From an uncultured Roseburia sp. (lineage in GTDB: Bacteria; Bacillota; Clostridia; Lachnospirales; Lachnospiraceae): 44,801 nucleotides of DNA. Made by a program: the position numbers and the translations under genes. The stretch spans positions 1 to 44,801 of the forward strand of contig CAMWKH010000027.1 of NCBI GenBank assembly GCA_947174805.1, in the 5' to 3' direction. Every line of letters begins with the position of its first letter. The stretch's first letter is position 1. Shown piece by piece: positions 25,481-35,060 of this stretch. The notes below the pieces were generated by a model. That model worked only from the letters and a program-made list of their open reading frames with translations, had not been told where the DNA came from and ran no database searches.

Positions 25481-26656
25481 CTAATCATTTTCCTTTTTTC
25501 CCTGCAGGATATACAATCCAATGATAAACGCCAGATCAATAATCACCACCGCCACAATAGAGCTCATCCCATAAAAAATTCCCGCCGTCTCCGCAATCTT
25601 TCCGATAATGGAGGGCATCACTATGGCCCCCAGGCTTGCCATGGTAAGCATAAAACTCCATGCCATATCATATTTTTTGATAATTATTCCTCCCACTGCC
25701 ACTGTGGTGGGATAAATCCCCGCCATACTGTAGCCAAACCCCATAATGGCAATAAAAATTACTGCTGTGGTTCTGCTAAAGAGCAGGATAAAGAAGAACA
25801 GGGTAAGTCCCGCTCCCATAACCATCAAAAGCTTTTCTTTTTTTACCCTTGTGGAAAGCCAGGCCGCCGTAAGCCTTCCCGCAAGAATCATAATCCACAG
25901 AACACTTGCCGTTATCTGGGACAGGGTTGCACTTAAAAGTCCCGTATCTTTAAAATAGGTAATCATCCATCCAATGACCCCCTGCTCTCCGCAGAGATAA
26001 AAGAAAAGGGTTCCGGTGCAAATCCAAAACAAGGGCTCTTTAAAAAACAAAAACCCTCCCTGGTTTCCCTGCTTCTTTTCCATCCTGTCGTTGGAAAGAG
26101 GGGTAAAGAAATATAAAAGCCAGCTCAAGATTCCCATAAACACCATAAACACACAGGCATATACCCAATTATCCGGGTTGTTGTTGGTCAGCACTATAAT
26201 TAAAATAGGAAACAGAAAGGCCCCCACTGCAAAAGTGGCATGCAGGGCGTTGATGGTCCAGGCCTTTCCCGGAGCCAGGTTATTGATTACCGTGTTGCAG
26301 AAATTGCTGGTTGCCCCCCTGGATAAACCGGTGAGGAAAAAAGCTGCCGCAATTATATATTTACTATCCCCAACCACAATCATGAAATAAGAAACCGCCG
26401 TAAATAGGTTAAAAAGAAGTATCGTCTTTTTTCTTCCAATAAGCACAGGCAGCGTACCCCCTGCAAAACTGGAAATCAAATTTCCCACAGAGTGAAGGCT
26501 TACGATAAACCCTCCAAAGGCATAGCTTAGCATTTTGGCGTCTTTTATAAAGGGCAGCAGAGAACCGATGGACAGGGCAAGCATACCGTTAATTAGAAAT
26601 GCCCCGTAGGTAAAATAAAACTGCTTCTTCTTTTCCGCCGTGTTCAAAAAATCCAT
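25481..26656 (-). CDS. MFS transporter
   Basis: Protein of 391 residues from the ATG at 26656, chosen over an upstream GTG because AAAGGAAG lies 8 nt before it. About 12 membrane segments are visible, and the first half carries the MFS loop GRKKTILLFNLF between segments 2 and 3. The style resembles sugar or organic-solute MFS carriers (FucP/TsgA-like) rather than drug pumps. It starts 4 nt after the hybrid kinase stop and is followed by the cupin gene. Confidence 0.85.
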   Translation of the reverse strand: MDFLNTAEKKKQFYFTYGAFLINGMLALSIGSLLPFIKDAKMLSYAFGGFIVSLHSVGNLISSFAGGTLPVLIGRKKTILLFNLFTAVSYFMIVVGDSKYIIAAAFFLTGLSRGATSNFCNTVINNLAPGKAWTINALHATFAVGAFLFPILIIVLTNNNPDNWVYACVFMVFMGILSWLLYFFTPLSNDRMEKKQGNQGGFLFFKEPLFWICTGTLFFYLCGEQGVIGWMITYFKDTGLLSATLSQITASVLWIMILAGRLTAAWLSTRVKKEKLLMVMGAGLTLFFFILLFSRTTAVIFIAIMGFGYSMAGIYPTTVAVGGIIIKKYDMAWSFMLTMASLGAIVMPSIIGKIAETAGIFYGMSSIVAVVIIDLAFIIGLYILQGKKEND

Positions 26657-26660
26657 TTTC

Positions 26661-28871
26661 TTATTCTTCCTTTCCACGTATCTTACCCTCAGGAATCCAA
26701 CGGCTCAGCGCAGCCGTGATATCCTTCATGGCAATAGGCTTTGACACAAAATCATTCATCCCCGCCGCTATAAACTCTTCCTTTACCCCCTGAACGGCAT
26801 CTGCCGTAAGGGCTAAAATAGGCAGGTTCTGATAATACTCTCCCTCAAGGCTTCTAATCCTTCTGGTGGCCTCCACCCCGTCCATCACCGGCATATAATG
26901 GTCCATAAACACCAAATCGTAATGGTTTTGCTGCACCAAATCAAGAGCCTCTTTTCCGTTTGACACCACGTCGATTTTCATCTCAAAGGGTTCTAACAGC
27001 GCCTGAGCCACCTCCCGGTTAATCTCATTGTCATCCACCAAAAGTATCGTTGCATCCGGCAGCGTAAAGGTAAACATATCTTTCCCAGCCTCCCCCGGCT
27101 GCTCCTTTACCTCCCCAAAATCCCCTATATTATCTTCACTCTCAATTCCTTCCCAAAGGGTAAAATAAAACTCACTGCCTTTTCCGTACTCACTTTCCAC
27201 CAAAAGGGTTCCCCCCATAAGTTCCACTAACTGACGGGAAATGGCAAGTCCAAGGCCCGTGCCCTCTTTTCCCCTGTTCTTCTTTAAATCCACCTGGGTA
27301 AAAGCGTTAAAAAGATGCTCTAAATCCTGCTTTTTAATACCCTGTCCCGTATCCTTTACCGAGAAGTCAAGCTGAACCCTCTTTCCGTCCCTCTGCTTTG
27401 CCTTCACCTGAACTGTGACAGACCCCTTGTCGGTAAATTTAATGGCATTGTTCATAATGTTGATAAGCACCTGACGGATACGCAGGGAGTCTCCGTATAA
27501 AATCCTGGGAATTTCTCTGTCCACATCCATCACAAGTTTTACATCTTTATCCCCGATTCTGGTATCCCCAATCACCTGAATATCCCGGAACATCTGGGCA
27601 ATATCATAGGTGTCTTTCGTAATTACAAATTTCCCGGCCTCAATCTTGGAGAAATCCAAAAGGTCATTGATAATATCCAAAAGCGCTTTCCCGGAGCTCT
27701 TAATATTCAGCAGATATTTTTTCTCCTCCACAGGCCAGTCTTTCCGCAAAAGAACCTCCGTAAGCCCCACAATGGCATTCATAGGGGTGCGAATCTCATG
27801 GGACATATTGGAGACAAAAAGGGATTTCGCCTGATTTGCCGCCTCCGCCTGCTCCTTAAGCTCCTTCATAATCTCCGCCTGCTCCTGTACCCGTTTGGTA
27901 TAGTGATAGCTGTCCGTCACATCCGTCAAAACATACATCTTTCCGTAATAAGTGCTCTCCTGCTCAACCATGTAGCTGCCCACGGCATAAATCTGTTTAT
28001 CCCGGATAATATTTTTCTGCTCCAAAATACAGTCATTCATATCCTCTAAGATGGGCTCCGCCCTCCCCAGAGATATTTTTTCATAAATCTGCTCCGCTTT
28101 CTGGTTAAAATAAATAATCTTCTCATCGTTGTCCACAACCACCAGCCCCTCAGCCAGGGAGTCCACTGCCAGCTCTTTTGCCAGCGTCAGGGTATCAAAA
28201 ATTCTGTGCCTGAAAATCAGCACGGACAGAAGTATGGTGTCGATCAGATAAGCCAACAAAGTGATGTCATACCCTTCTGTGATTCCGCTGATAAAAACTG
28301 CAAACCCCAAAAGCGCCACCATATTGATGATTAAAAGATTCCCAAACTGTTTTTTCTCAAAGGAGTAGTGGGCCCTCTGATAATTGGAAAAACATATGAC
28401 AATCATCACCGCCGCATAGGATACCAGCATCACGCAATTCAGTATGTACACTGTACTGTGCCCCAGCACCAGGTGGGGAAAATTTCCCTCCTGGGTAAAC
28501 TCTATGCTGCTGTAAAACAAGGTGTGCTTCTCGCAGTTCAGCACCAGAAAGATTACGAGAACATGCGCACAGGCCAGCATCCGCACCACCCATAAGGGAA
28601 TGTGGACTTTACAAATCTGCATCACAAACAAAAACAGGCTCAGCCCCAGAAAAGACTTTCCCAAATAGGAAAACTTCACCGTTGTCAATGCCTCCTCCAG
28701 GGAAGTGGCCTGGAGCTCTAAAAGATATCCCACAAAATTAATGCACAGGGATATAATGAGAAACAAGAGATACTGCTGGTGTTTGGAAGGTTTCTGCCCT
28801 ATGACATACAAAGCCTCCACCATTAAAATTATGATTCCTATGTATTGTATTACTATAAAAAACGTATGCAT
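26661..28871 (-). CDS. 7TM-type hybrid histidine kinase with PAS and receiver
   Basis: Protein of 736 residues. Residues 1-225 hold about seven membrane segments of the histidine kinase N-terminal 7TM type. A PAS-like domain follows (near 235-320, GLVVVDNDEKIIYFNQKAE), a short coiled coil, then HisKA (NMSHEIRTPMNAIVGL), HATPase (NNAIKFTDKG, GTGLGLAIS) and a receiver (LLVDDNEINR, FMDHYMPVMDG). There is no DNA-binding output. It lies between the EAL gene and the MFS carrier gene, so a chain from membrane signal to transporter activity or cyclic-di-GMP level is possible. Confidence 0.9.
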   Translation of the reverse strand: MHTFFIVIQYIGIIILMVEALYVIGQKPSKHQQYLLFLIISLCINFVGYLLELQATSLEEALTTVKFSYLGKSFLGLSLFLFVMQICKVHIPLWVVRMLACAHVLVIFLVLNCEKHTLFYSSIEFTQEGNFPHLVLGHSTVYILNCVMLVSYAAVMIVICFSNYQRAHYSFEKKQFGNLLIINMVALLGFAVFISGITEGYDITLLAYLIDTILLSVLIFRHRIFDTLTLAKELAVDSLAEGLVVVDNDEKIIYFNQKAEQIYEKISLGRAEPILEDMNDCILEQKNIIRDKQIYAVGSYMVEQESTYYGKMYVLTDVTDSYHYTKRVQEQAEIMKELKEQAEAANQAKSLFVSNMSHEIRTPMNAIVGLTEVLLRKDWPVEEKKYLLNIKSSGKALLDIINDLLDFSKIEAGKFVITKDTYDIAQMFRDIQVIGDTRIGDKDVKLVMDVDREIPRILYGDSLRIRQVLINIMNNAIKFTDKGSVTVQVKAKQRDGKRVQLDFSVKDTGQGIKKQDLEHLFNAFTQVDLKKNRGKEGTGLGLAISRQLVELMGGTLLVESEYGKGSEFYFTLWEGIESEDNIGDFGEVKEQPGEAGKDMFTFTLPDATILLVDDNEINREVAQALLEPFEMKIDVVSNGKEALDLVQQNHYDLVFMDHYMPVMDGVEATRRIRSLEGEYYQNLPILALTADAVQGVKEEFIAAGMNDFVSKPIAMKDITAALSRWIPEGKIRGKEE

Positions 28872-28898
28872 ATCATTCCCTCTCTCAAAAACATGCCT

Positions 28899-30929
28899 TT
28901 AACTGTCCCGCTCCGCTCTCCGGTCAAACTCCTGTATGGTCATTGGTTTTGCGTAATAGTATCCCTGAATCATATCACAGCCCTGCTCCGCCAAAAATTC
29001 CACCTGCTCCTTCCGCTCGATTCCCTCCGCCACAATCTTCATATTCAAATTTTTGGCAAGCTGTATGGTTTCCCTCACCACTATCTCTCCCCGTTTTTCC
29101 ACGTCCTCTCCCCGGAAAAACTCCATGTCCAGCTTCAACACATCTATGGGAAGGTCTTTTAAAGAATTCAGGGAAGAATACCCTGCCCCAAAATCATCCA
29201 TGGAAATAGAAAAACCGTACACTTTCAGCTCTTTGATAATTCTCTGCAGCATATCTTTATCCCCAAAGAACGCACTCTCCGTCACTTCCAGCTCAATGCT
29301 TCCGTGGTCTGCACCGTAACTGTCCACCAACTGGCAGATATGCTCCGCCAAGTCCTCCCTGGTAAAATGGGCTCTGGAGACATTTACGGAAACAGGGACA
29401 GCCTTTTTCCCCTGGAGTTTCCACTCCGACTGAAGTTTTGCCACGCCGGAAATCATATAATCGTCAAGCTGGGTGATAAACCCGTTTTCTTCAAATATAG
29501 GAATAAAACGTCCTGGGGTTATCAGGCCGTCTGTGGGAGAAATCCACCGGACCAAAGCCTCTGCCCCTACCAATTTTCCCGAAACGGGACTGTATTTAGG
29601 CTGAAGATAAATTTGGAACTCTTTATTTAACAGGGCGGATTCCATGGAATCCTCCACTTTTCGTTTCCAAAGCTGCTCCTCTAAAATCTGCTGGTCAAAA
29701 ACTTTGATATATTGACCTTCGTTTCCCATTACCTCCTGCCTTGCCGCACTGGCATAATGATAAATCTGGTCCACATCCACCTGTCTGCGGTAATGTTTTT
29801 TATCTCCCTTCTGATGGGTCAGAGGATCAATCATATAGATTCCCACATGGTAATTCAGCTTTTTGTCTTTTCTGATACCTTTCAGCTCAGCTAACATTTT
29901 CCGCAGCCGCATCTCACACTGTTCCCTGGACTGGCACTTTAACAAAAGGCCAAAATCAGCTGTGGCAAACCGGGCAAAGGTCTCCCCTTTTCCCACTTTT
30001 GCCTGTAAAAAGCCGGATATATGTTCCAGAAGCTCCTCCCCCGACTTGTTTCCGTAACAGGCACAAAAATCCTGATATCGGTCCATATGCAGGTTCACCA
30101 TGGCATATGTATTCTTACTGCCCGACACCCTGTTGAGAATCTTTTTACTGTGATGGATAAAATATGTCCAGTTCTTCCCCCCTGTGATGGTATCCAGATA
30201 CAACAGCTTTACCATACGCCTCTGTATCACTATGGAAGAGAGAACATTGATAAGGAGCAGAATAATAGGAAGACTCAGTGCCGATATGGCTATAATACCC
30301 ACTACAATAAGATACAGGATATCTTTTCGCACCAATCTCACACAGTCCCTGTAATACAGATGATACTCCTCAAAATTTAAGGGAACCTCCAGCCAGCAGT
30401 TTACGGTAAAAATTTCTTCCCTGAGCCACATCTCCCACATCTGCTTGGAATCGTTATTCAACCTTATGGGCCCATCCATAGTCCGCTCCCAAAGCTCCTG
30501 CACAGGAATCATCAGCATGTTGTCCCAATCCATCTGCTGTGCACCTTGGTCCGGCATCACCATATAGGTATCAAAAAGGTCTATCTCCTCCCTGCGGTTA
30601 AAGTCCGGCCGTGACTTTCCGTAAATTATTTTAATTTGATTGTCCCTGTCCGTAAGGCAGATGCCGTTTTCTTTTTTCAGATTCCTCCCCACAAAGGAGA
30701 GGGACTCCATTATATTTTCCTCCTTATTGGCCTTCACCAGCCTTCCCAAATCCTCCGCATCCTCATACACCCCGGCAATTTTTGAATCCATAATGTACTC
30801 TTCAAACACGCTCATTATCATCACAATGAGGCCAATACAAAACACGAGAAAAACAAAAAACAGTATTAGGGACGGCCAGATACTCTTCTTGCGAAATCCT
30901 TTTAAACTTTTTTCTTTGTATTTCTTCAT
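28899..30929 (-). CDS. EAL-domain cyclic-di-GMP phosphodiesterase with degenerate GGDEF
   Basis: Protein of 676 residues from the ATG at 30929, preceded by AAGGAG; the longer frame to 30983 would run into the promoter. Two membrane segments (about 15-40 and 205-235) flank a sensor region outside the cell. The GGDEF domain carries ATADF in place of GGDEF and should not make cyclic di-GMP. The EAL domain is complete: EALVRW, VNVSRAHF, ELEVTES, MDDFGAGYSS, LKLDME and AEGIE. It should therefore cleave cyclic di-GMP at the membrane. First gene of the EAL/kinase/MFS/cupin operon. Confidence 0.9.
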   Translation of the reverse strand: MKKYKEKSLKGFRKKSIWPSLILFFVFLVFCIGLIVMIMSVFEEYIMDSKIAGVYEDAEDLGRLVKANKEENIMESLSFVGRNLKKENGICLTDRDNQIKIIYGKSRPDFNRREEIDLFDTYMVMPDQGAQQMDWDNMLMIPVQELWERTMDGPIRLNNDSKQMWEMWLREEIFTVNCWLEVPLNFEEYHLYYRDCVRLVRKDILYLIVVGIIAISALSLPIILLLINVLSSIVIQRRMVKLLYLDTITGGKNWTYFIHHSKKILNRVSGSKNTYAMVNLHMDRYQDFCACYGNKSGEELLEHISGFLQAKVGKGETFARFATADFGLLLKCQSREQCEMRLRKMLAELKGIRKDKKLNYHVGIYMIDPLTHQKGDKKHYRRQVDVDQIYHYASAARQEVMGNEGQYIKVFDQQILEEQLWKRKVEDSMESALLNKEFQIYLQPKYSPVSGKLVGAEALVRWISPTDGLITPGRFIPIFEENGFITQLDDYMISGVAKLQSEWKLQGKKAVPVSVNVSRAHFTREDLAEHICQLVDSYGADHGSIELEVTESAFFGDKDMLQRIIKELKVYGFSISMDDFGAGYSSLNSLKDLPIDVLKLDMEFFRGEDVEKRGEIVVRETIQLAKNLNMKIVAEGIERKEQVEFLAEQGCDMIQGYYYAKPMTIQEFDRRAERDS

Positions 30930-30985
30930 AAAAATTCTCCTTATGCGCAGATATATAGTAACATGATATAATATAAATAGCACTA

Positions 30986-31015
30986 ATTATACCGATTTTA
31001 CCATATTTTTGTCAC
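30986..31015 (-). promoter_or_regulatory. Promoter of the EAL operon
   Basis: GTGACA (31010-31015), 18 nt spacer and TATAAT (30986-30991) on the minus strand, about 57 nt before the chosen ATG at 30929. This position supports the shorter start. Confidence 0.65.
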
Positions 31016-31046
31016 TTTTGTCATAAAATCAGAATTTTTTTCCTGT

Positions 31047-31880
31047 TTATCCCAATGCCACATCCAAAATCATCATAATTGCAAAACCCGCAGCAACCCC
31101 CAGTGTCGCCCCGTGGGACTCCTCCCCTGCCTGGGACTCCGGTATCAGTTCCTCCACAACCACATACATCATAGCCCCTGCTGCAAAAGCTAACAGAAAG
31201 GGGAGCACCGGCACCACAAGCTGGGCCAGTAGAATCGTAAAGACCGCACTTACAGGTTCCACCAGACCGGAGAGAACGCCGTAAAAAAAAGCTTTGGGCC
31301 TGCTGGTTCCCTGGCTTCGCAGAGGCATGGATATAATAGCCCCCTCCGGGAAGTTTTGTATCCCAATCCCCACTGCCAGAGCCAAAGCTCCTGCCAAAGC
31401 AATCCTGGGACTGTCTATCATAGCTCCCGCAAATGCCACCCCCACCGCCATTCCCTCAGGAATATTGTGCAGCGTCACGGCAAACACCAGCATAGCCGTC
31501 TTTTTTGCCCCATGCCCTGTCTCCTTAAATTTTCCCGAGAGCAAATCCAGGCAGGATGCCGTCCTCCCCAGCAGGAGAAGAAATGCCATACCAAACAAAA
31601 AGCCTGCCGAAGCCGGAAGCCACGGCGTTTGTCCCTGCTCCTCCGCCATCTCTATGGAGGGTAAAAGCAAAGACCAAACAGACGCAGCCACCATAACTCC
31701 GGAGGCAAACCCCAAAAGCAGTTTTTCAATTTTGCAATTCATCTGGCCCTTCATAAAGAAAACCATAGCAGAGCCTGACATAGTCCCCAAAAAAGGAACA
31801 CAAAGACCAACCATAATATCTTTGAACATATTAGAATTCAATTTCCAGCCTTTTGCCATCTTTCCATTCATCTTATGCAA
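31047..31880 (-). CDS. ZIP-family metal transporter
   Basis: Protein of up to 277 residues; the start is uncertain (TTG at 31880 or ATG at 31871, neither with a strong ribosome site). About eight membrane segments. The metal-site motifs of ZIP helices IV and V are visible as HNIPEGMAVG and QNFPEGAIIS, where the second replaces the usual histidine by glutamine. The family imports zinc, iron or other divalent metals. It is third in a group with two small membrane-protein genes (32159-32626, 31903-32106). Confidence 0.88.
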   Translation of the reverse strand: MHKMNGKMAKGWKLNSNMFKDIMVGLCVPFLGTMSGSAMVFFMKGQMNCKIEKLLLGFASGVMVAASVWSLLLPSIEMAEEQGQTPWLPASAGFLFGMAFLLLLGRTASCLDLLSGKFKETGHGAKKTAMLVFAVTLHNIPEGMAVGVAFAGAMIDSPRIALAGALALAVGIGIQNFPEGAIISMPLRSQGTSRPKAFFYGVLSGLVEPVSAVFTILLAQLVVPVLPFLLAFAAGAMMYVVVEELIPESQAGEESHGATLGVAAGFAIMMILDVALG

Positions 31881-31902
31881 AAGGCCAGTTAAGGGTTACT
31901 GG

Positions 31903-32106
31903 TTATTCTTCCTCTTCCTCCGGCAGAACGTTCCCCGAGTTATTTCCGTTGTTGCTCCCTATCGTAGTGTGTTTTTTCGGGCTGAAAAGAATCCCAAACA
32001 AAATACCTGCCATGGCGCAGACCATAATTCCCAATACCAGTTCTCTTTTGTTTACCAAAACAGGGACATTTAAATCCTTCCATAATTCACTGCATTTTTT
32101 TGTCAT
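31903..32106 (-). CDS. Small single-span membrane protein
   Basis: Protein of 67 residues from the ATG at 32106, preceded by AAGGAGGAAG. There is one membrane segment (about residues 22-42, ELVLGIMVCAMAGILFGILF), then a polar tail with an asparagine-rich part and five terminal glutamates. No family was recognised. It lies between a four-helix membrane protein and the ZIP transporter; the acidic tail could bind metal, but that is speculation. Confidence 0.7.
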   Translation of the reverse strand: MTKKCSELWKDLNVPVLVNKRELVLGIMVCAMAGILFGILFSPKKHTTIGSNNGNNSGNVLPEEEEE

Positions 32107-32158
32107 GTAACTTCCTCCTTCTGATCTGTTTTTCCATAACTTTATTTTACCCTCTTCC

Positions 32159-32626
32159 CTATACACGTCTCCAGATGTTTTTTATAGACGAATAACTTGC
32201 CCAGATAGACAAAATGTATCCAATCGCCAAATCCTTTGCCACCGCTCCCATCAGTTCCGGCTCTTTTAACAGTTCTGGAAGCAGGGAAAATGCATCTGCC
32301 ACAGTAAGGGAATAATATTCCCCAAGCTCCCTGTATGCCGTAATCCCTAAAGAAACCACTTCCGCCCCTATGATAGCCAGAAAAGAGAGGATAATGCAGA
32401 GAATAATCCCGGTTTTAGACAGTTCTTTTCCCAGTATCCCATAGCCTTTCATGCCGCAGAATACAATGGCATATCCGGCAATTCCGGCGATAAATCCAAT
32501 CTGTCCAATCAACACCCATAAAACCGACCCCAGTAAAATCCCAATCACTGCACCGATTAATCCAAGGGGCAGGTTTTCCTTCTTCTCCCAGTCATCCGAT
32601 ACCAAGTTTTCCATTTGTGTACTCAT
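32159..32626 (-). CDS. Hypothetical four-helix membrane protein
   Basis: Protein of 155 residues with a short polar N-terminus and about four membrane segments (roughly 22-45, 48-65, 72-95 and 125-145). Glycine-rich helices such as LGLIGAVIGILLGSVLW resemble small inner-membrane proteins of unknown function. It precedes the small acidic-tail protein and the ZIP transporter. No function can be assigned. Confidence 0.75.
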   Translation of the reverse strand: MSTQMENLVSDDWEKKENLPLGLIGAVIGILLGSVLWVLIGQIGFIAGIAGYAIVFCGMKGYGILGKELSKTGIILCIILSFLAIIGAEVVSLGITAYRELGEYYSLTVADAFSLLPELLKEPELMGAVAKDLAIGYILSIWASYSSIKNIWRRV

Positions 32627-32689
32627 TTTCTTCCTCCTATACGTGAATTCTTATACAATATCTGCCATAAAAGGCTTGACTCTATGATA

Positions 32690-32791
32690 TCACATATATT
32701 CTGCCGTATCAAATACCAATTTTCCGCCGGCACTAGAAACGTCCACCGCCTCCTTACTTCCCACGCTAAAAGCAATATGGTCAATACGCAT
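32690..32791 (-). pseudogene. Truncated VOC/glyoxalase-family remnant
   Basis: A 33-codon ORF with AGGAGG upstream begins MRIDHIAFSVGSKEAVD, the usual opening of a vicinal-oxygen-chelate domain protein. It then jumps to a glycine/lysine segment (AGGKLVFDTAEYM) and stops. Intact members have about 125 residues, so most of the gene has been deleted in frame. It sits between the exporter permease and the four-helix membrane protein gene. Confidence 0.6.
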
Positions 32792-32840
32792 CTTTTCTTC
32801 CTCCAAAGTCTTTGCTTCTATCTTTTCCTAATACATTCTT

Positions 32841-35060
32841 TTACATCATTGTATCATCTCTTAGCACTTCTGCCAAACTAATTTTGCGTACATTCCGCCA
32901 GGCCAGGTAATAGGCCAGTGCCACAGAGCCTAAAATAGCCAGCATAAAAAGAATGACTGGCCTAAACGGCGCCTCCGCCAGAAATACTCCCACTTCAAGA
33001 TAACTGTTCTGCAAAAGAAACCCCACTGTAATGATTACAAAGGGAAGACTGACCACAATCGGCCTAACCCCTATCACAAGCGCCTCGATGAAAAACATTT
33101 TCCTAAGTTCCTTCGGCGTCAGCCCAACCGACATATACCTTGCAAATTCCCTTTTCCTCTGGCGCACAAATCCCAATGTATTGGAAAATACATTGCCGAC
33201 ACCAATCATCCCAAGCAAAATGCAAAAGCCTCCAAATATTGCCATCATTCCCTGTATCTGCTTACTATTTGTTTCATATTCCTGGATACGGTTTTCATAC
33301 ACTGAGGTGTAGTTCTCACTGACAAGCCGTCTTATCTCATCCTGCAAGGCATTCAGCTCTTCCAATGTCACATTTTCTCTGCCTCGGACACAGATAAAGC
33401 TATCCTCTTCCGTTCCCCCTAACTGCCCTTTTATCTCTTTCCATAAAGATACCGGGATAAAATGCACCAGCTCATAATAATCCAGTTTTGCATACTCTTC
33501 TCTTAAAACAGGGGAGGCTTCTGTATAAGACAGAACCGGTATCTCTGCCGTGATTTCTTCATTCCCCCACTGTCTTAAGACACTCACGGTATTTTCTCCT
33601 CTCACATAAGGCATAAAACGAGGATGCCTGAAATCTGGATTTGTCACCTCGCGGATACGGTTTAAGATCACTGCTCCGTCAAGCCGGGGTGTCGCACCAA
33701 CCTGCTGGCAATAAGCCAGAAAACTATTATCATCCAGTATGACAATGGGGGCATTTACCAGCCAGCCTCCCTCAGCCTGCCGGACATAGCTGTGGGAGGC
33801 GTTGGAAAATCCGCCGAAGGATTTCATATCCTCACTCATTTCTTCCTCTGTAATAATTCTCTTTGCCCCTGCCTTTTGATATAGAATAGCGTTTTCCACT
33901 CCATGAAGTTCCTGTACAGCCCTTATCTCTTTAAAATTATCCACCTGGGTATCCTTAAGGGTAACCATTACATCCCATACCCCCTGATACCTTTCAAAAT
34001 AAGTTTCCCTTGTGCTGATATTGGACAGAGAGAAAAAGCACTGCATAACTGTAAAGGCCATGAATGAAAAAATAAGGGATAAAGACGCTGTGCGCAGCGC
34101 CTTTCTCTGGGCTTTTAACCCATTCCCGGCCAACTCTCCTTCCACGCCGAACAACCCTGTAAGCAAAAAAGAATTCTTCCTGCGTTTTAACTTTAATTCC
34201 CCGGTATTTTTAATTGCTTCAAGGGGGGTGAGCCTGCTTAATTTTCTTGCCGGCAGCCATGCGGAGAACCATATGGTTATAATGGTTACCAACAACGTGA
34301 GCGCCAGGACCAGCGGATGATAACCAAAAACCGCTTTATGACGTCCTTTTATACCGCTGCCCAACAAAGCATTTACCATCTCCAAGAGTCCCATGCTGCC
34401 TGCAATGCCTAACAGGTTTCCAAGGATTACCGGTAATGCGCAGAGAGCCGCTGCTTCCTGCAAAAGACACGCACGAATCTGCTTTGGCGTTGCACCAATA
34501 CTTGAGAAAATGCCAAACTGATGAATTCTTGCGTTCATGGATACCCCAAAAGAATTATGGATAACGATAATCAGGGAGGACGATGCCATGAACATGATCA
34601 GCATAAACATGGGAAATAACAGCCTTGGGGCTGTATCACCTGAATCGCGGATGAAATACATTGCCAAAAGTTCATAATTGTAAACAATTTTTTCCGGCGC
34701 AGCCCCGGCCAGTTCAGCAATACGGGGAGTGTCAGAAAAAACAGATCCCATATTATTGAAATAGATATCTAAAGCTGGTTCCCCTGCCTTATTTCCCTTT
34801 TCATTTACCGCTGCCTCCCTTACATTGGCGAAACTTTTTACAGCTTCTATCTCCTCCCTGGAAAATTCCCCAATCATCCGGCTGTGCCAGCCGCCTTCCT
34901 CCCTTTTAATCCTCTCAACCTCATATTTCCATGCATTATAAAACAGGCCGCACAATAAGGATAAAAGAAGAGCCGAAACAAACGCACCTATTATAACGGA
35001 CAAACTGGAAGAACGGTTGTTTTTCATATAACCCCATGAATAATCTTTCCACATATCCAT
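32841..35060 (-). CDS. FtsX-type ABC transporter permease
   Basis: Protein of 739 residues with an N-terminal membrane segment (about 18-42), an extracytoplasmic part, a first FtsX unit of three segments near 150-270 (FGIFSSIGATPKQIRACLLQE), a second large extracytoplasmic part near 340-600, and a C-terminal FtsX unit (EFARYMSVGLTPKELRKMFF). The start codon overlaps the ATPase stop (TAATG). With the ATPase and the neighbouring two-component system it looks like a peptide-sensing or peptide-export module (related to BceAB/MacB-like groups). The exact substrate is not known. Confidence 0.88.
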   Translation of the reverse strand: MDMWKDYSWGYMKNNRSSSLSVIIGAFVSALLLSLLCGLFYNAWKYEVERIKREEGGWHSRMIGEFSREEIEAVKSFANVREAAVNEKGNKAGEPALDIYFNNMGSVFSDTPRIAELAGAAPEKIVYNYELLAMYFIRDSGDTAPRLLFPMFMLIMFMASSSLIIVIHNSFGVSMNARIHQFGIFSSIGATPKQIRACLLQEAAALCALPVILGNLLGIAGSMGLLEMVNALLGSGIKGRHKAVFGYHPLVLALTLLVTIITIWFSAWLPARKLSRLTPLEAIKNTGELKLKRRKNSFLLTGLFGVEGELAGNGLKAQRKALRTASLSLIFSFMAFTVMQCFFSLSNISTRETYFERYQGVWDVMVTLKDTQVDNFKEIRAVQELHGVENAILYQKAGAKRIITEEEMSEDMKSFGGFSNASHSYVRQAEGGWLVNAPIVILDDNSFLAYCQQVGATPRLDGAVILNRIREVTNPDFRHPRFMPYVRGENTVSVLRQWGNEEITAEIPVLSYTEASPVLREEYAKLDYYELVHFIPVSLWKEIKGQLGGTEEDSFICVRGRENVTLEELNALQDEIRRLVSENYTSVYENRIQEYETNSKQIQGMMAIFGGFCILLGMIGVGNVFSNTLGFVRQRKREFARYMSVGLTPKELRKMFFIEALVIGVRPIVVSLPFVIITVGFLLQNSYLEVGVFLAEAPFRPVILFMLAILGSVALAYYLAWRNVRKISLAEVLRDDTMM

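Noticed and set aside
25304-25936. A 210-codon open frame on the plus strand
   Set aside because: Antisense to the cupin and MFS genes; histidine- and proline-rich without a domain.
28899-30983. Longer version of the EAL protein starting at 30983
   Set aside because: The extra codons run into the -10 box at 30986-30991, and the ATG at 30929 has a proper AAGGAG site.
31294-32073. A 259-codon open frame on the plus strand
   Set aside because: Antisense to the ZIP transporter and the small membrane protein, which both have recognisable membrane segments and motifs.
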